DNA from: Phytophthora sp. 'mugwort'
Lineage: Eukaryota; Oomycota; Peronosporomycetes; Peronosporales; Peronosporaceae
Assembly (NCBI GenBank): GCA_033558025.1
Contig: JAUCEF010000007.1
Location: forward strand, 2,728,001-2,792,000
Direction: 5' to 3'
Length of the DNA stretch: 64,000 bases
Below are positions 22,116 to 33,926 of the stretch, one piece after another. The position numbers and the translations under genes are program-made. Positions within the stretch are counted from its first letter, which is position 1; each line of letters begins with the position of its first letter. The notes below the pieces were generated by a model, which was not told the DNA's origin, did no database searches, and worked only from the letters and a program-made list of their open reading frames with translations.

Positions 22116-23870
22116 GTGGATGCGAGGCTTGTCGATGAGACAGCAGGGACGTTTGCTGTCTGCGTCACGGCGAGCAGTTTACTCCACAACCAAAAGTTGA
22201 CGAAGCAGTTGTATACCCAGTATGCATCAGTCCGCACGGCGATTGCGCCTGCTGTGCTACAAACTGTGGATGTGTTACGGAAGGCGGGGGCAAAGAGAAC
22301 AGGCATCCGCAAGTACATTATCGAGAATTCAGACTGCAATCCGACCAACCGCGATGTGCACAATATCGTCCGTCGACTGAAGGAGGCTGATAAAGAGCTA
22401 GGTCGAAATACAAGCTCAAACGGTTAAAGGCATGGATGACTGAGTTTGGTGAAGAAAAAGGAAACGTTGGTCGTATTTTCGTCGATCGCTTCGGCGAAAA
22501 GGTACATTTTCACATGAATTTGAATGAATAATTACACTGGACGTTCCGCTAACACATTCAGTTTGCTTCAGGTAATTGCAACATGTATTACGCTTCAAAC
22601 AAATTAAGTGCGATCAATGTTCGATCAATTCCCTGAAGTTATCATGATCGACGCAATCCATGGCACCAATGCTGCAAAGTACAAGGGGTGTTTTCTTTTA
22701 TGGCTCACGACGCGTTTGGGCATGGACAGTTTGTTCAGCATGCTCTCGTTCAGAACGGACATCGTACTATGCTCCTGACCGCACTCGAAGAATTCAAGAA
22801 GAATAACCCAGTGTGGGTTAAAGTCCAGTGCATTTTGATCGACAAGGATTTTATTGAGATGTCCGTTCCGAAGACTTTATTTCCGGACGCTACTATCCTA
22901 CTCTGCCAATTTCACGTCCTCAAGAACCTCCGGGAAGAAATAATTCATCGGACTACGGGTTTACCTCCTGGCAAGAAGGTCAACTGCGGAGTACGATCAG
23001 TCTACTTGTCTACGCGAGGACGGAGCTAGAGTATGAGAAACATCGGACGTATCTGCGGTTCCTTACTAACATGGGCAAAACGGCAACAATGCAGTCGACT
23101 GCGCCATCGGCCAACTTATACGAAGTCAATATTCCAGATTGCGTTGTTGACAAAACGTCTCTGGGGAACCTCGCGATGAGGGTTCATCTACACATCGATT
23201 CGAGGTGTACGTCACAAAAAATTGGGATAGTTGTCGTGAATTATGGTGTGGCTACAAACGCCAAAGTGCTGTTACTTTGAGGAATAACATAAACAACCGG
23301 ATCGAATCATCGTGGAAACAATTGAAGGAGTGGGTCGATTCATTCATGGAATTGGACGAGTGCATCGCGTCGATTATGTACTACAAGGCTCTGCAAGAAA
23401 AACGTTTTCGTGATCGCGTCTTTAAAGTCTCGACTGTACGTAACCCAGAGTACGATCGCAAGATGTCGGTCGTTGTAATATTGTAAGCGAGCATGTCTGC
23501 AAGCAGATTTTTACGCAATACCCGTACGCAAGACGTCGGGATCCCACCTACCGTTACTATGAAGCATTTCCCGATATATACTTCATCAAGAATGAATCAA
23601 TGGAGGAAGACGCTCTCGATGAGCCTTACACTGAATACGTGATGAACAAGATAAAGTGGGAATGCTGCTGCTTATTTATGACCACGAGGTTATTTCCGTG
23701 TCGTACGTCTTCTTCATACGGTTGGCGCTAGGAAAAGAAACGGTTATTCCTACCCAACTACTACATCGAAGACGGTTGCTCTCTTCAATTCGCGCAGCGG
23801 TCCCGCTTCCAGATCACTCGTTCCGTCATTTGCGGTCGACAACGTAATTGAAGAGCCCAGACATCATGGA
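22116..23870 (+). pseudogene. MULE transposase pseudogene
   Basis: Helical leader at 22116-22427 (GIRKYIIENSDCNPTNRDVH), then MTEFGEEKGNVGRIFVDRFG, then a probable intron (GTACATTTTC at 22501 to TTGCTTCAG at 22572). The catalytic domain follows: FPEVIMIDAIHGTNAAKYK (first Asp), FSFMAHDAFGHGQFVQHALV (22695), CILIDKDFIEMSV (second Asp) and LLCQFHVLKNLREEI (CxxH block). Then come NNRIESSWKQLKEWV and a SWIM-like CC stretch near 23655 (WECCCLFMTTRLFPCR) whose last Cys/His positions are damaged. Several frameshifts. Mutator-like family (PF10551 type). Confidence 0.8.
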
Positions 23871-23926
23871 ACTCCAATAGGAAGTACCGTGAGGCTAACA
23901 GTGTAGCCAGCGCTATTTGTGATACT

Positions 23927-25627
23927 ATGGCTGGCCTGGGCATGTCTGAATATCAAACAGCGACACAAGCGCTCCGCCAAGTGGCCGATATGTTCAAGCA
24001 GCGTAAATTCGAACGCCTGGTTAACGGATCGGGTCAGACGGAGTTAATTATTCTGTCTAACGAGACAGATGTACCCCCCTACAGATATCGATATCCCATC
24101 TTTCTCAGCACCAGGCAGCTCTTCCGGAAACGAGTACGGCCATGCGGACATGATGTTGGAGCACAACAGCGAGACGGGCACCCATGATGGAGAGACGGGC
24201 ACCCAGACGGGCGATCACGAGAGACGGGTACCCAGACGGGTAATTACGGAGAGACGGGAACGCAAACGGGCGTGGAAGCTGCAGCGAGGACTAAGGCGGG
24301 CGTTGACGGCGGGACGGCGGGACGGCTACTGATGATAATCCAGAACCAAGTCAGGTTTTGCCGAGCAAATCTTCATCGAATGTGACAAAGAAAAAGAGTG
24401 ATACCGGCGATCGACTGGAGGAAGTTGGATTCACCGATGATTTTGAAATTGAAAACCCCGAGAGGCCACGAGGACGTGCAAAATAGAAGCCAAAAGCTAA
24501 GAAAGCTCAGCGAAACCTCTTTATCTCAATGGCAAAAGAAGATTCAGAGATGCTTGAGAAAAGACTGAGTATCGCATTTGTGGAAGACTGTCTTCGGGGA
24601 GATCCTACGTACGAATTGGCTGCGGATACTATGAAGCAATTCAAATTGTAGAACCCCGCAAGACGAAACCGCCGATTGCCCAACAAATCTCCAAGCTTAA
24701 ACAACCGTTGACCCAGTCCTCCGAAATCGTTCGCATTTTCAAAAGTCTTCTGCTGAGCAAGTGTACGTCCAAAATTACAGCCCTACAGGCTAAACACCTT
24801 GGGTTTTAGCGGAGAGGAATATCGCGATTGAAATTGTGTGTGTTGGTTTATACGCCTATTCTACGCTTAGCATCATGCGCAAGTTTCATCGGGCTCAAAA
24901 GGTTATCGCTGAAATTGACAAGGCGTTGCACTGGATCGATAGTATAGATTTCACACTGGATGTTTTCCTTCACCGCAACTCAAGATCAAGATCTACCTTA
25001 CAGACTTAAATCCATGCCGATCCTCTCATCAAAGGTAAGTTATCATACGATTTTCACATGGAGCCCTCCAGCTTAAGTAATATGTGTACATGCTAGATCG
25101 AAGCTTTAGATCACGTCGCAGGGGATGCTTAGGGGACTTGACAATGCGCTCGGTGATGGATATTTTGTTCGGCCAAAACCCCAATGTCGTTATTGTGGAT
25201 CCCTCCATCGTTAGAATCGACCGGAGTGGTAAGGTTCAAGCTAATCTCGATGTGCTATGCGAAATTTTCTATGGCATATCGGACGAGAAAATACTCTTCC
25301 CGATCAACCTGAGTGAAGTTCATTGGTGCTGCATCATGATCGACCTACCGAAGAATGACATACAAATGTACGACTCCATGACCTCGTCGTACATATCGAA
25401 AGTGCGCGTGGTAGCGGAGATGATAGTACCGCTGATACTTGATTTTCAAGAAAAGCGTCACAGAATCCGCAAGGCAGAAGGCAACCTCGGCGTTCACTTC
25501 GACAGCTACAACTGCGGTATGTACATGCTTCTCACCTTTGTTTTTTGTCGAGGAACACACTTTGGAAGCGTCTGGCAAGAAGGTCTTTAACTACTTGCGG
25601 TACAGATATCTCTGTATGTGCATATAA
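23927..25627 (+). pseudogene. MULE-associated region ending in a C48 (Ulp1/SENP) peptidase
   Basis: Continues in the same direction as the transposase. MSEYQTATQALRQVADMFKQ (23936) is followed by a Ser/Thr and acidic linker with GETGTQTG repeats, a basic PRGRAK-KPKAKKAQRN stretch (24460-24510), a linker of about 170 residues, then a Ulp1-like protease from 25084. Catalytic features visible: His-Trp in NLSEVHWCCIMIDL (25305-25345), Asp in IQMYDSM (25365) and the Cys block SYNCGMYMLL (25503-25532). The end (NYLRYRYLCMCI, to 25627) is in a shifted frame. The protease domain is the best preserved part. Desumoylating-type cysteine peptidases of this family occur in several MULE lineages; the role in transposition is not settled. 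Confidence 0.8.
24165..24280 (+). repeat. Short tandem repeats, GAGACGGGCACC/CAGACGGG units
   Basis: About six units with the core GAGACGGG(C/T)ACCC or CAGACGGG. In frame they give GETGT/QTG repeats. Related ACGGGTAC motifs occur at 21990-22050 and 25935-26010. Confidence 0.7.
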
Positions 25628-27031
25628 GTAGCGATTTACTACAACTGCTTTCACTTTTACATCTAAATAGGGTTTTGGCTATGTGCATATCGCCACATAT
25701 AAACTCATTAGCGTTACTATGGCGCGCGCCGTGCTACATTCTTCCGTGAACACATAATAGTAGTCCCCCCTCGCGTCCCCCGCATTCAGCACTTGCGGAA
25801 ACATCGCAGAGTCCTCGACGATCGACGACAAGAGAACGTTCCCTTAACGATATCTCGTCGCCTTCTCGAGAACTAACCGGCGGCAGGCTGTGTACGCGTA
25901 TATTTGTATACGGCCGGCTGTACTGGCTTTATCGTTGGACGGGCACCGACGGGCAACAGAGAGCCGCAGATGTGTGCAATAGTCTCGTCATATTCGATGT
26001 AGACGGGTACAGTAACAAGTGCCAATATATATAAACTCACACTGTCCATCTCCACGGAAAAAAAGTGCGCTCGGTGGGTGATAAGCATGTATGCGAAATA
26101 TATCTACTCGTGTATGCACATCAATCCACACCATCAATCTTTCCAACACGGGCAGCGTACATCTATTTTCTTACGTGGTGAGTAGCGCGAGCTTCTGGGG
26201 TTGTATACCGAAAGTCAAAAACAAAATAGCCCACGCACATTTCGGAGGTCCCCAACTAAAGCAGGTAGGGACGATAGTTAATCGCTCTGGGAGGATTGAT
26301 TAATTGGACCAATAGCCCTAACCATTGTCAATCGTTGTATTACTGTAAATCCAACTCAGTTTTGAGTTGCATACGACGGCGCAAGAAATGATTTGATTTT
26401 CCCTCTGCCCACCCACACAGCCGCTCTAACTGGGTAGTCTAGCTACTCATTCTTGCTTTTCGATAGACTCAAGTCTTCACTCGCGCGCAGCCCCAGCTCC
26501 ATGTCGCGCAGAGCGTCCTATGGTTGACTAAGAATCGAGCCCCGTCCTGTTCGCCCTGATCGAAAGCCAGACCGTACGTTGGTGTTGATCCCATGGTTGC
26601 TATCGGACGTAATCATGAGGAGCAGATCAAGCATCGTCTTACCAAGCGCTGCGCTTCACGAGTGACAACTGCCCTGACTACGAACGGCTTCCGCCCCAGG
26701 CATACGAGCGGCTTCGCCAAAACGTTTCAAGAACAACTGCTTGGTGGGTGCACAGCACCGGCATGCAATTTTACAAGGTTGATCACGCCAGTCTGCTGGA
26801 AGCCCTTCAACTCTTGCATACTGGCGTTGAAGTAACACGTCCTGAAAAGCTGACAACGAACTTGCTTGATCAAGCCTTAGACAGTGGCCAAGCTGATTAT
26901 CGTGACCTTAGTGACGGACGGTTCGACATATATTAATAGTCAAGCTGTGGTGAACTGCTATGGCTGTCTGAGGCGAGTACATTTTTTTTCTTGAGTATGT
27001 TTACACTGGAACCCAGTTCCACACACCAAAT
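25628..27031. other. Spacer with one unrecognised coding-like piece
   Basis: Mostly without coding signal. A plus-strand stretch at 26640-26936 reads, after one frame change, as a helical protein end (VHSTGMQFYKVDHASLLEAL, then LTTNLLDQALDSGQADYRDL and a stop). I cannot assign it. Confidence 0.4.
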
Positions 27032-27073
27032 TTAACCCTTTCGGTACCGCGGGCTGTTTTCTACAGGATAAAA

Positions 27074-27106
27074 GTTTTGTATCCTGTAGCATACAGGATA
27101 CAAAAC
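27074..27106. repeat. Subterminal palindrome of piggyBac 2
   Basis: GTTTTGTATCCTGTA and its exact reverse complement flank a 3-base loop (15-base perfect stem). A degraded counterpart with TTTGTATCCTGTA lies at the right end. Confidence 0.85.
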
Positions 27107-27327
27107 ATGGTACACATTTCTCTAATGAAATATACAAACTTTAAGTAAGCAACTCGGCATAGAGTTTTACAGTGATGTAACTAACCTCAGGCCAATAATT
27201 CCCGCCGTGGTATCTCAGTGGCGGGTCTCATTTGTCGAGAAAATCTGGCCGCAGTTTCGCGCGTAAATTGCGCGCCTCCACCCCTCTCATTCAGGAACGC
27301 GCCGGCCCAAGCACACGTTTCAACTGG

Positions 27328-28404
27328 CCATGACTGAGGAGCTGTCGTTCTCCGCTATGTAGTGGAACCTTCACGCCCGAGGCCTGGCGCCACCAACCGC
27401 GTAGCCTCTTGTGACGAAGTACTACACGCCAAAGGGCTGGGCTGATTAGCGCGAGGCGGAGCGATGCGTGGACATGTTTTGGGGCGAAGACGAGCTGCTA
27501 AGGTTCATTCCTGAAGAATGTAAGTTCACGGGTGAGCATGGCGCATCATAGCAGATCGTGGGTATGGGTGGGTGTGTGGTAGACACTCTGAATCCCCCGT
27601 CAAAACGACCACGAGCCAACGGCGACACGGCCGATCATGCTCTGCGGCAGGCTCCCATACACCAACCCAGTGTGAGTCGACCGCAAAGACATGTGTCTCC
27701 TCATTCGCCGCACCTTCCGGATGATCTGTTAGCATCGATCTATTCTAGTTCTCCGCGAGTGCAGAGCGATGGTATCTCCACTGAGTCGCTCCCACCTCCC
27801 ACGAGTACACCAGCGCCAAGTACACCGCCGGTCCGCCGCGTATTAGCCATTACAACGTCTGGGCCAATCCCACCAGTACCTCGTGGCGCCACTGCAGCGT
27901 CTACGGTGGGAACAGGAATAAGCGACCGCGATGCTTCGGACGAGGTTGTGTTCATGGAAGCTGGTGATGAGGAGGACTTCTGCGTGGACAATTTCCTACT
28001 AATGACGACGGCGATGTGTCATGCCCGAAGCCAGCGAAGCAGAAAGTGATGACGAGACGGAAGAGACCCCAGCGGCACATGAAGCCTCCGAAAACGATGA
28101 TGATGCAGACCTGCTGCATCTGCTCTACGTGTCTGCGAGATCCGACGACATGTCGAAGGACGACTTACGTCAGTATAACAGCAAAGGCTGGGAGGTTCCC
28201 ATGGAGAACTCAAGTACGTTCGTCTGTGACAAATACAGGATACGCTTTTGTCACTGACTAACTTAGCATGTCCTTTACTGGCCGCGATGTTCGACTTCCT
28301 GCAGCGCAGCTTGAACAACGTAACGTGATGCGACTCCCAGCGAGGCCGCAGAAGCGATTGGGCTAATCTTGAGGGGCCCTTCTTCTTGATGCTCCCCAAA
28401 AAGA
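27328..28404 (+). pseudogene. piggyBac 2 transposase, N-terminal part
   Basis: Broken N-terminal domain at 27328-27540 (MTEELSFSAM, KYYTPKGW, FWGEDELLRFIPEE), then a long Pro/Ser/Thr-rich linker (27558-28000) and an acidic segment (28021-28150; SEAESDDETEETPAAHEASE). This domain order equals that of piggyBac 1. The last codons before the gypsy insertion read FFLMLPKKMW and continue as VHIADETNAYQRW after the retroelement at 35359. Confidence 0.75.
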
Positions 28405-28409
28405 TGTGG

Positions 28410-28715
28410 TGTAACGGGCTAAGTGGTTACCCGTCACTGGCTTATACGTAGCGGCGAGGAAGCGCGTAGCGACGAAGACCAAGTATTGAGCCCGGGGAAA
28501 AATCAACTCTGTTTTAGGATTCGAACCAGGGCGGGTGCCTCGGACTTATGTGAGCCACTCAAGTGCAGGTCAGCGCCTGACTGGACGATAAGGTGTCTGG
28601 CTCCCCCATTATTAACCAATCAGCGCGTGACCCTTCAGCATCCGCTAGCCGGGTGCAGCCATGACTACTTATGTAATATCTAAACTACTTATGTAACTGG
28701 AGGGGACCGATTACA
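28410..28715 (-). repeat. Gypsy 3' LTR (306 bp)
   Basis: Pairs with 35047-35353 at about 97% identity. A purine-rich tract (minus strand, 28716-28729, GAGAGGGTGA) borders it, as expected for second-strand priming. Contains GGTTCGAATCC on the minus strand (28517-28527), a perfect Pol III B-box-like motif. Confidence 0.95.
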
Positions 28716-28763
28716 TCACCCTCTCAAAGTTGCGCTTACGCAACGTAAGCGCAAACACATCAC

Positions 28764-29929
28764 TCAGAAGAAAACTCGAAGAAGATCTCGAAGAAGCTCC
28801 GGGGACAACCGGAGGAGCGGCGCTCGCAAAGCCGAGCTTCTATTCGCGGCGGGCCCAGTCGCGTTCTCGCTCGCCGGGTTGCCGGCGTTCGCGCTCTCGT
28901 TCTCCAACATACTGGCGTCAGCGTTCCCGTTCATGTTCGCCGCGGGGCGGCCCGCGGAATTACTTGCCGCCGCGAGAGTCGGTTCGTAGTCGTGAACAAT
29001 ATCCGGGACGTCGCGAAGGAGAGTGGTTCGGGGCTCCCACGTATCGTCCGTGGGAGGGAAGCCAAGCCATCGCACGCGGTAGCTACGTGCGACCGACACC
29101 GTACGACTGGTGGGGCTACGAACGCGAACGCGGCTAAGCATATCAGGAGTATGGCCACGCGCGCCGGAAACCTTCCCGTGCGTACCACGAGGATCCTCGG
29201 GATCGACAAGCGCTCCACAATCCCGCGAACATCGCCCGCTGAGTCGACAAGCGGCGGGGGACCCTCTCGCCGGTACGGCTCGCATATCGGCGACTTTGGA
29301 CGCTGTGGAGGCTGCTGAGAACCGGGCTGTGGATGCTCAGCTTGAGGCTGAGCGAGCGCAGGGGCAGGGGCAGGCGTGACAGGCGCAGCAGACGACGGCG
29401 CAGATCCGGCAGTCGAACCGTGAACGCTTGGCGCGACTGCGGGTCGTGGAGGAGTGCTTTCTGGGTTCAGCGCAGACGGCGTCGCGTCCGCGCGAGTGGG
29501 CGACAGGTGCGGATGGATCGATGGCGCGTCAGCTTCGTCGCGAGGGACGCTCGACGCATGCTCCGCCGCCAGCTCCTGGCGGTCCAAGGCTGGAATCTCG
29601 GCCGGTTGGTAACGCTTGAGGTGCCCGACGTAGAACGTCGGGTGGAGACGCAGCGATGACGGAACGTCCAGCGTATACGCATCGCCGATGACCTTCGCCA
29701 CTTTAAAGGGACCGATGAAGCGCCGAGTCAGCTTGCTAGCGCCGAGGTTGGTCACTGCCGAAGATCCTAGGCCTTCGGTAAATAGTAACACACGGTCGCC
29801 CGTGTGAAATGAATCCAAGTTCTTGCGTCCTCGTTTGTCTGCGTTCTCGTTCTGCTTGTCCACTGCGGCTTGCAGTGCGTCGCGCACGAAGCGCGCTATG
29901 GACTGTCGCTGCAGGACAAAAGCCGACAC
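28764..29929 (-). pseudogene. Gypsy integrase C-terminus and chromodomain
   Basis: Starts with the end of the integrase (FHTGDRVLLFTEGL, then TRRFIGPFKVAKVIGDAYTL and HPTFYVGHLKRYQP). A long Pro/Ala-rich linker follows, then chromodomain pieces in two frames: VDSAGDVRGIVERL at about 29235 and YRVRWLGFPPTDDTWEPRTT (29110-29050). A chromodomain at this place defines chromoviruses and is known to guide integration toward particular chromatin. A frame break splits the domain. Confidence 0.8.
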
Positions 29930-31175
29930 AGCCGTGTGATCGGTTTATAGCGCCAACGGCTTAGGGCGTAGTTGGCGAGCGGTGTATCATGTTGACGTGC
30001 GGTGCTGTCACCACTGGGCGTGATCAGTGTCCGCTCCATCCATTCTGCAAGCGGAGTCGCCGCACAACGCGGCGTTGCCAGGATCTTCTTCGCTTGAGCC
30101 CGCGTCACGGCATTGACTGTGGCTTCACGCTGACCTAGCAGCGGCGTCGCCGGAGGGGTAGCCGGCGTGTTCTTCGCCGGTGTCTCGGCCGGTGTTATGC
30201 TTGAAGTCTCGACTCCTCCCCCACCAAGGGTGAAGGCATGGGTCACCGTGGGGTGGCCCACGGCGAGCATCGCAGGAACGCGCCGATGTCGCGCGGAGTT
30301 CACGAAGAATGAGATCATTCCCGTCAACGCGTTCTCGGCGTTGTTCAAGGCAAACTCCGCGAGGGGCAGGAACGAGCTCCAGCTCGTGAAAGACGCCTCG
30401 TAACTGCAAAACACGTCCTCGAGGACGCGGTTGACACGTTCCGTTTGTCCATCCGCTTCCGGATGTGCCGCAGTCGACATCAGGAGCTTCGTGTCTAGCA
30501 ATTCGAACAGCTTGGACCAGAGCGCGGACGTGAACCACGGATCGCGGTCAGAGACGATAGATTCCGGCAGGCCGTGACGGCGGAAGACGGCGTCGACAAA
30601 ATACACCGCGGACTCTTTCACGGTGACCGAAGTGTCACGGGTACGGGATGTGCCATCTTGCTGAATCTGTCGACGAAAACCAGATCGCCTGTGCGCCCGG
30701 CGGAATCGGGCGGGAGCCCAAAGATGAAGTCCATCAAGACCGAGCGCCAGGCTTCTGTGGCGACCGGAAGAGAATGAAAGGGAGCCTGCGAAGACGCAGA
30801 GTGTTTCACGCGCTGACACATCTCGCAGGTGCGCACCTACTTGTACAGGTGGGGCCAGAAGAAGTCGCGCGATACCGCCGCGAAAGTCTTTTAGCGGCCG
30901 AAGTGGCCGCCGGCGGGTGCGTCATGATACTCATGAATGATCCGGGTCCGCAGGTCGCCATCGTTCGGCATCACCACTCGCGGGGCATCGAACTGGTCGA
31001 TGGCATAGGTCAGCAAGTCGTCATCGAGGGCATATCGCTCGATGTGACTGCGCGAAGAGCGCGTCAGGACTCCGAATGTCTTCTCGCTCGGCGCGCGCAG
31101 ATGTGCCAGGATGCTGGCGTATACCGCGTTGTACGCGTACGCGGAAGAGATCACGTCGCGTAGGGACAATCCCAC
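29896..31175 (-). pseudogene. Gypsy integrase (zinc-binding and catalytic core)
   Basis: The zinc-binding region at 31000-30840 ends in HEYHDAPAGGHFG and MRTCEMCQRVKHS. The core has LMDFIFGLPPD (first Asp), VSDRDPWFTS (second Asp) and STAAHPEADGQTERVNRVLE (final Glu block), all retained. They lie in three frames, so the reading frame is broken near 30820 and 30620. DDE superfamily integrase. Confidence 0.85.
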
Positions 31176-31186
31176 GGACGAGAACG

Positions 31187-33387
31187 TCAGGTTAGTCCTG
31201 ACGCCACGCAGAAGGCGCAGTCATCTTCGTTATCCGCCTCACAAATCGCATGGCGGTCCAGTCCCTCACGTGAGTCGTAGTCTGGACGCCGAGACAATTC
31301 ATCGGCGAAAATGTTGTTCTTGCCGGGCTTGTAGTGCACCACAAAGTTGTACTCGGAGAAGAATGACAACCAGCGCGCCATCCGTTGAGACAGGTGCGGG
31401 TCCTTCATCGCTTGTCATAGTGACGCGTTGTCGGTATAGATAGCGGAAGTTTGCTCACCGAGCAAGTAGACTCTGAATTTGATCAGAGCATAACGAATGG
31501 CGAGGTGTTCCTTGTCGTGCACCGGATAGTTCTTCTCCGCCGGCTTCAGCTGGTGGGACTGGTAGCTAACGACTCATTCGCGACCCTCACCGTGAAATTG
31601 CATCAGGGCGCACCCGATGGCGAAGTCGCTGGCGTCGCAGACGACATGGAATGGCTTCGTGTCGTCCGCGATCATCAGGGTCGGCACGGACGATAGGCTC
31701 TCCTTCACCGAGTCAATGGCCTCTCGGTGTTCGAGCCGCCACTCCCATGCGGCGTCTTTCTTCAGCAGCGATGACAGTGGCTGGATGAGTCCGGCGTGAT
31801 CTTTCGTGTACTTGTGTAAGTAGTTTGCCAGACCCAGCCACAGTGGGGTTCGTAGGTGTCGTCCATGAACAGATAGATGAGACCTTCTCGGGGTCAGCAT
31901 GGACTCCGTCTTTGCTCTCGTAGCAGCCCAGCACCGGAATCTCCGGTGCGCAGATGACGCACTTCTTCAGGCTCGCATAGAGCTTATTCTCGCGCATCAC
32001 TTGGAACACTTGCCTCAAGCGTTTCAAGTGGACTTCCACAGCGCTGAGCTCGCCCTCAGCGCGGCTGTGGACAAAGATATCGTCGAAGGTACTCGCTGCA
32101 AAGTCGCGGAGCGGACGCAGCACATGGGAGACCATGCGATTGAAGGTGGCAGGAGCGTTCTTCAGCTCCTGAGGAATAACAAGCCACTCTCAGAGCATGC
32201 CGCTCGGAGTACTCACCACGGTGAGAGGTATGTCGCAAGCTCTCATCAGGATCTGATAGAAACCATCGGTCAAGTCGATAGCGCTGTAGATGACACTGTC
32301 TGTCATGGAGTCCAGTGACCATGTCCTTGCGCGGAATCGGCGTCTGCGCGGGGATGGTTGCATCGTTCAACTTGTTGAACGTGTGAACAATGCGCCAACC
32401 GCCAGTGGCCTTCTTCATGCAGAAGGTTGGGCTTGAGTGTGGTGAGATGCTCTCACGCACGTGGCCAGCCTTGCGGCGGCCCTCGAAGAACTCGTCGATG
32501 GCCTTGACTTGATCGCAGGGTAAAGGCCACTGTCGCGTAACGCAGTACTTGGTACCAGGCGCGAGATCGATCTCGTGACGAACGCCTCGGTCCGCTGGTA
32601 GCTCGGCGGGGATCTTGTCCGGGAAGACGTCCGCGTACTCGCGGGTGATGTCGTAGACCGGGTTACCCGACTCGCGCAGAGCTTCCCATGACTGCTCCTG
32701 GAAGCGCTTCCCGCGGGCCGATTTGGGTTCTGCGCTCTTTGGACGCGACGGCGAGTCGCCGTCGGGGACCGTGTTAACGGTGTGGCTCGTCGTGTCGGCG
32801 TCGGTGATCAAACACACTTGTTCGATGTCACGTGCCTTGAGATCGCGCAGGAAATGCTTCCAGGAGAGACCTGGAAGGCGCGTTATCAAGGATGCATCGC
32901 GAGGCGGGTTCGCGATTTCGACGACACGAGTCCGCTGAGGGGCGTCTTCCACATATTCGACTGCATGGACCGACTCAAGCACTGGTGCTTCCGCCAGTGA
33001 GGAGCGGCTTCGGGGTTTCAGCGGACGACGCTTGGACTTCTTCTTGCGCTTCGAGCCGCTTCTCGAAGATGATGACTCACGGTCGCTGGGCGATGGGGAT
33101 ATACCCTCCTCTAGGTGTGGAAAACCACGCTCGACCACACCGGAACGGCGCGGGAGGTACACCTGCTCGACCGCACCGTCGCCCTGCGGAAGCCCCTGCT
33201 CGACCGCTGTATCGTTAATCAGCGGGAACCCATGCTCGACTGCTGTCTCGTTAATCAGCGGGAACCCATGCTCGTCCGCTGTATTGTTCGTCGGCAGGAG
33301 CCCCTGCTCGATCGCACCGTCATCATCGCGGTGGCCGATGAACCAGCATCCTCTAGCAGCACTGCGCAAGTAGCACAGAGAGGGCAA
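31187..33387 (-). pseudogene. Gypsy reverse transcriptase and RNase H
   Basis: N-terminal acidic/Ser linker, then the RT: EIDLAPGTKYCVTRQWPLP, SPHSSPTFCMKKATGGWRIV, FNKLNDATIPAQTPIPRKDM. A frameshift follows near 32330-32290. The catalytic block survives as FDDIFVHS (YxDD position) near 32080. RNase H has PFHVVCDASDFAIG (31660) and, after a stop, SEYNFVVHYKPGKNNIFADE with LSRRPDY (31340-31290). Damage in the YxDD neighbourhood and two or more frame breaks make it inactive. Confidence 0.85.
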
Positions 33388-33458
33388 TCGCTCACTCTGT
33401 GCATTGCGCGCGTGGTAGTCGTTTTGTCAATGACAGAGACGTGCGGGCAGTCTCTTGG

Positions 33459-33926
33459 TTACACAAAGAGGTGGGTGAACACCTCACTCACGTCGTAACC
33501 ACGACGGCGACGGACAGACCTGGCCAGCCAGTCGATCTCTGGCTGATAGCGCGCGAGCCATGATATGCCCAGAATGCAATCAAACGCGTAGTTGATCTCG
33601 ATCACCAGGAAGTCGTCATTGCTGCGGAACCCGTCAAAGGTGTACGGCAGCGACACTTCACGCCGAGTTGCGCGGCGTGACTTGCCCTCCGCCAGCGTGA
33701 CGACGACCCCATCCGGGACATCCTGAACGCGAGCACTCTCGGGGAGCACCGGCAAACACGACGCGGGGAAGAAATTGTTAGACCCTCCTGAGTCGAGGAG
33801 AGCGCGAAGTGATCGTCGGACACCGTCGACATTAAAGCTGACGATGATCAGTCTCGAGTCGCCGCTCGTACTGGTGGCATTGAAGTGTGCATGTAGCACA
33901 CGAGGGCTGGAAGGTTGGGTTGCCAC
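33459..33926 (-). pseudogene. Gypsy aspartic protease
   Basis: Retropepsin-like fold with the active-site block RALLDSGGSNNFFP (DSG) and the hydrophobic partner DCILGISWLARYQPEIDW typical of gypsy proteases. The ORF itself is intact over 155 codons but is separated by frame breaks from gag and RT. Confidence 0.8.

Noticed and set aside
21130..26060. Terminal inverted repeats of the MULE (both sides contain ATATATAT and TACCCGT)
   Set aside because: Only short AT-rich words and one 7-mer agree; no 9-bp target duplication could be placed.
26593..26936. Plus-strand ORFs as a complete gene
   Set aside because: Two frames, no start context and no recognised family; kept only as a coding-like scrap.
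28517..28527. tRNA gene in the gypsy LTR
   Set aside because: Only B-box-like and weak A-box-like motifs; no full cloverleaf could be drawn, so it is reported as a motif only.
28730..28754. Palindrome TTGCGCTTACG-CAA-CGTAAGCGCAA beside the gypsy LTR
   Set aside because: Real but short; it lies in the region before the polypurine tract and is probably an ordinary part of the retroelement.
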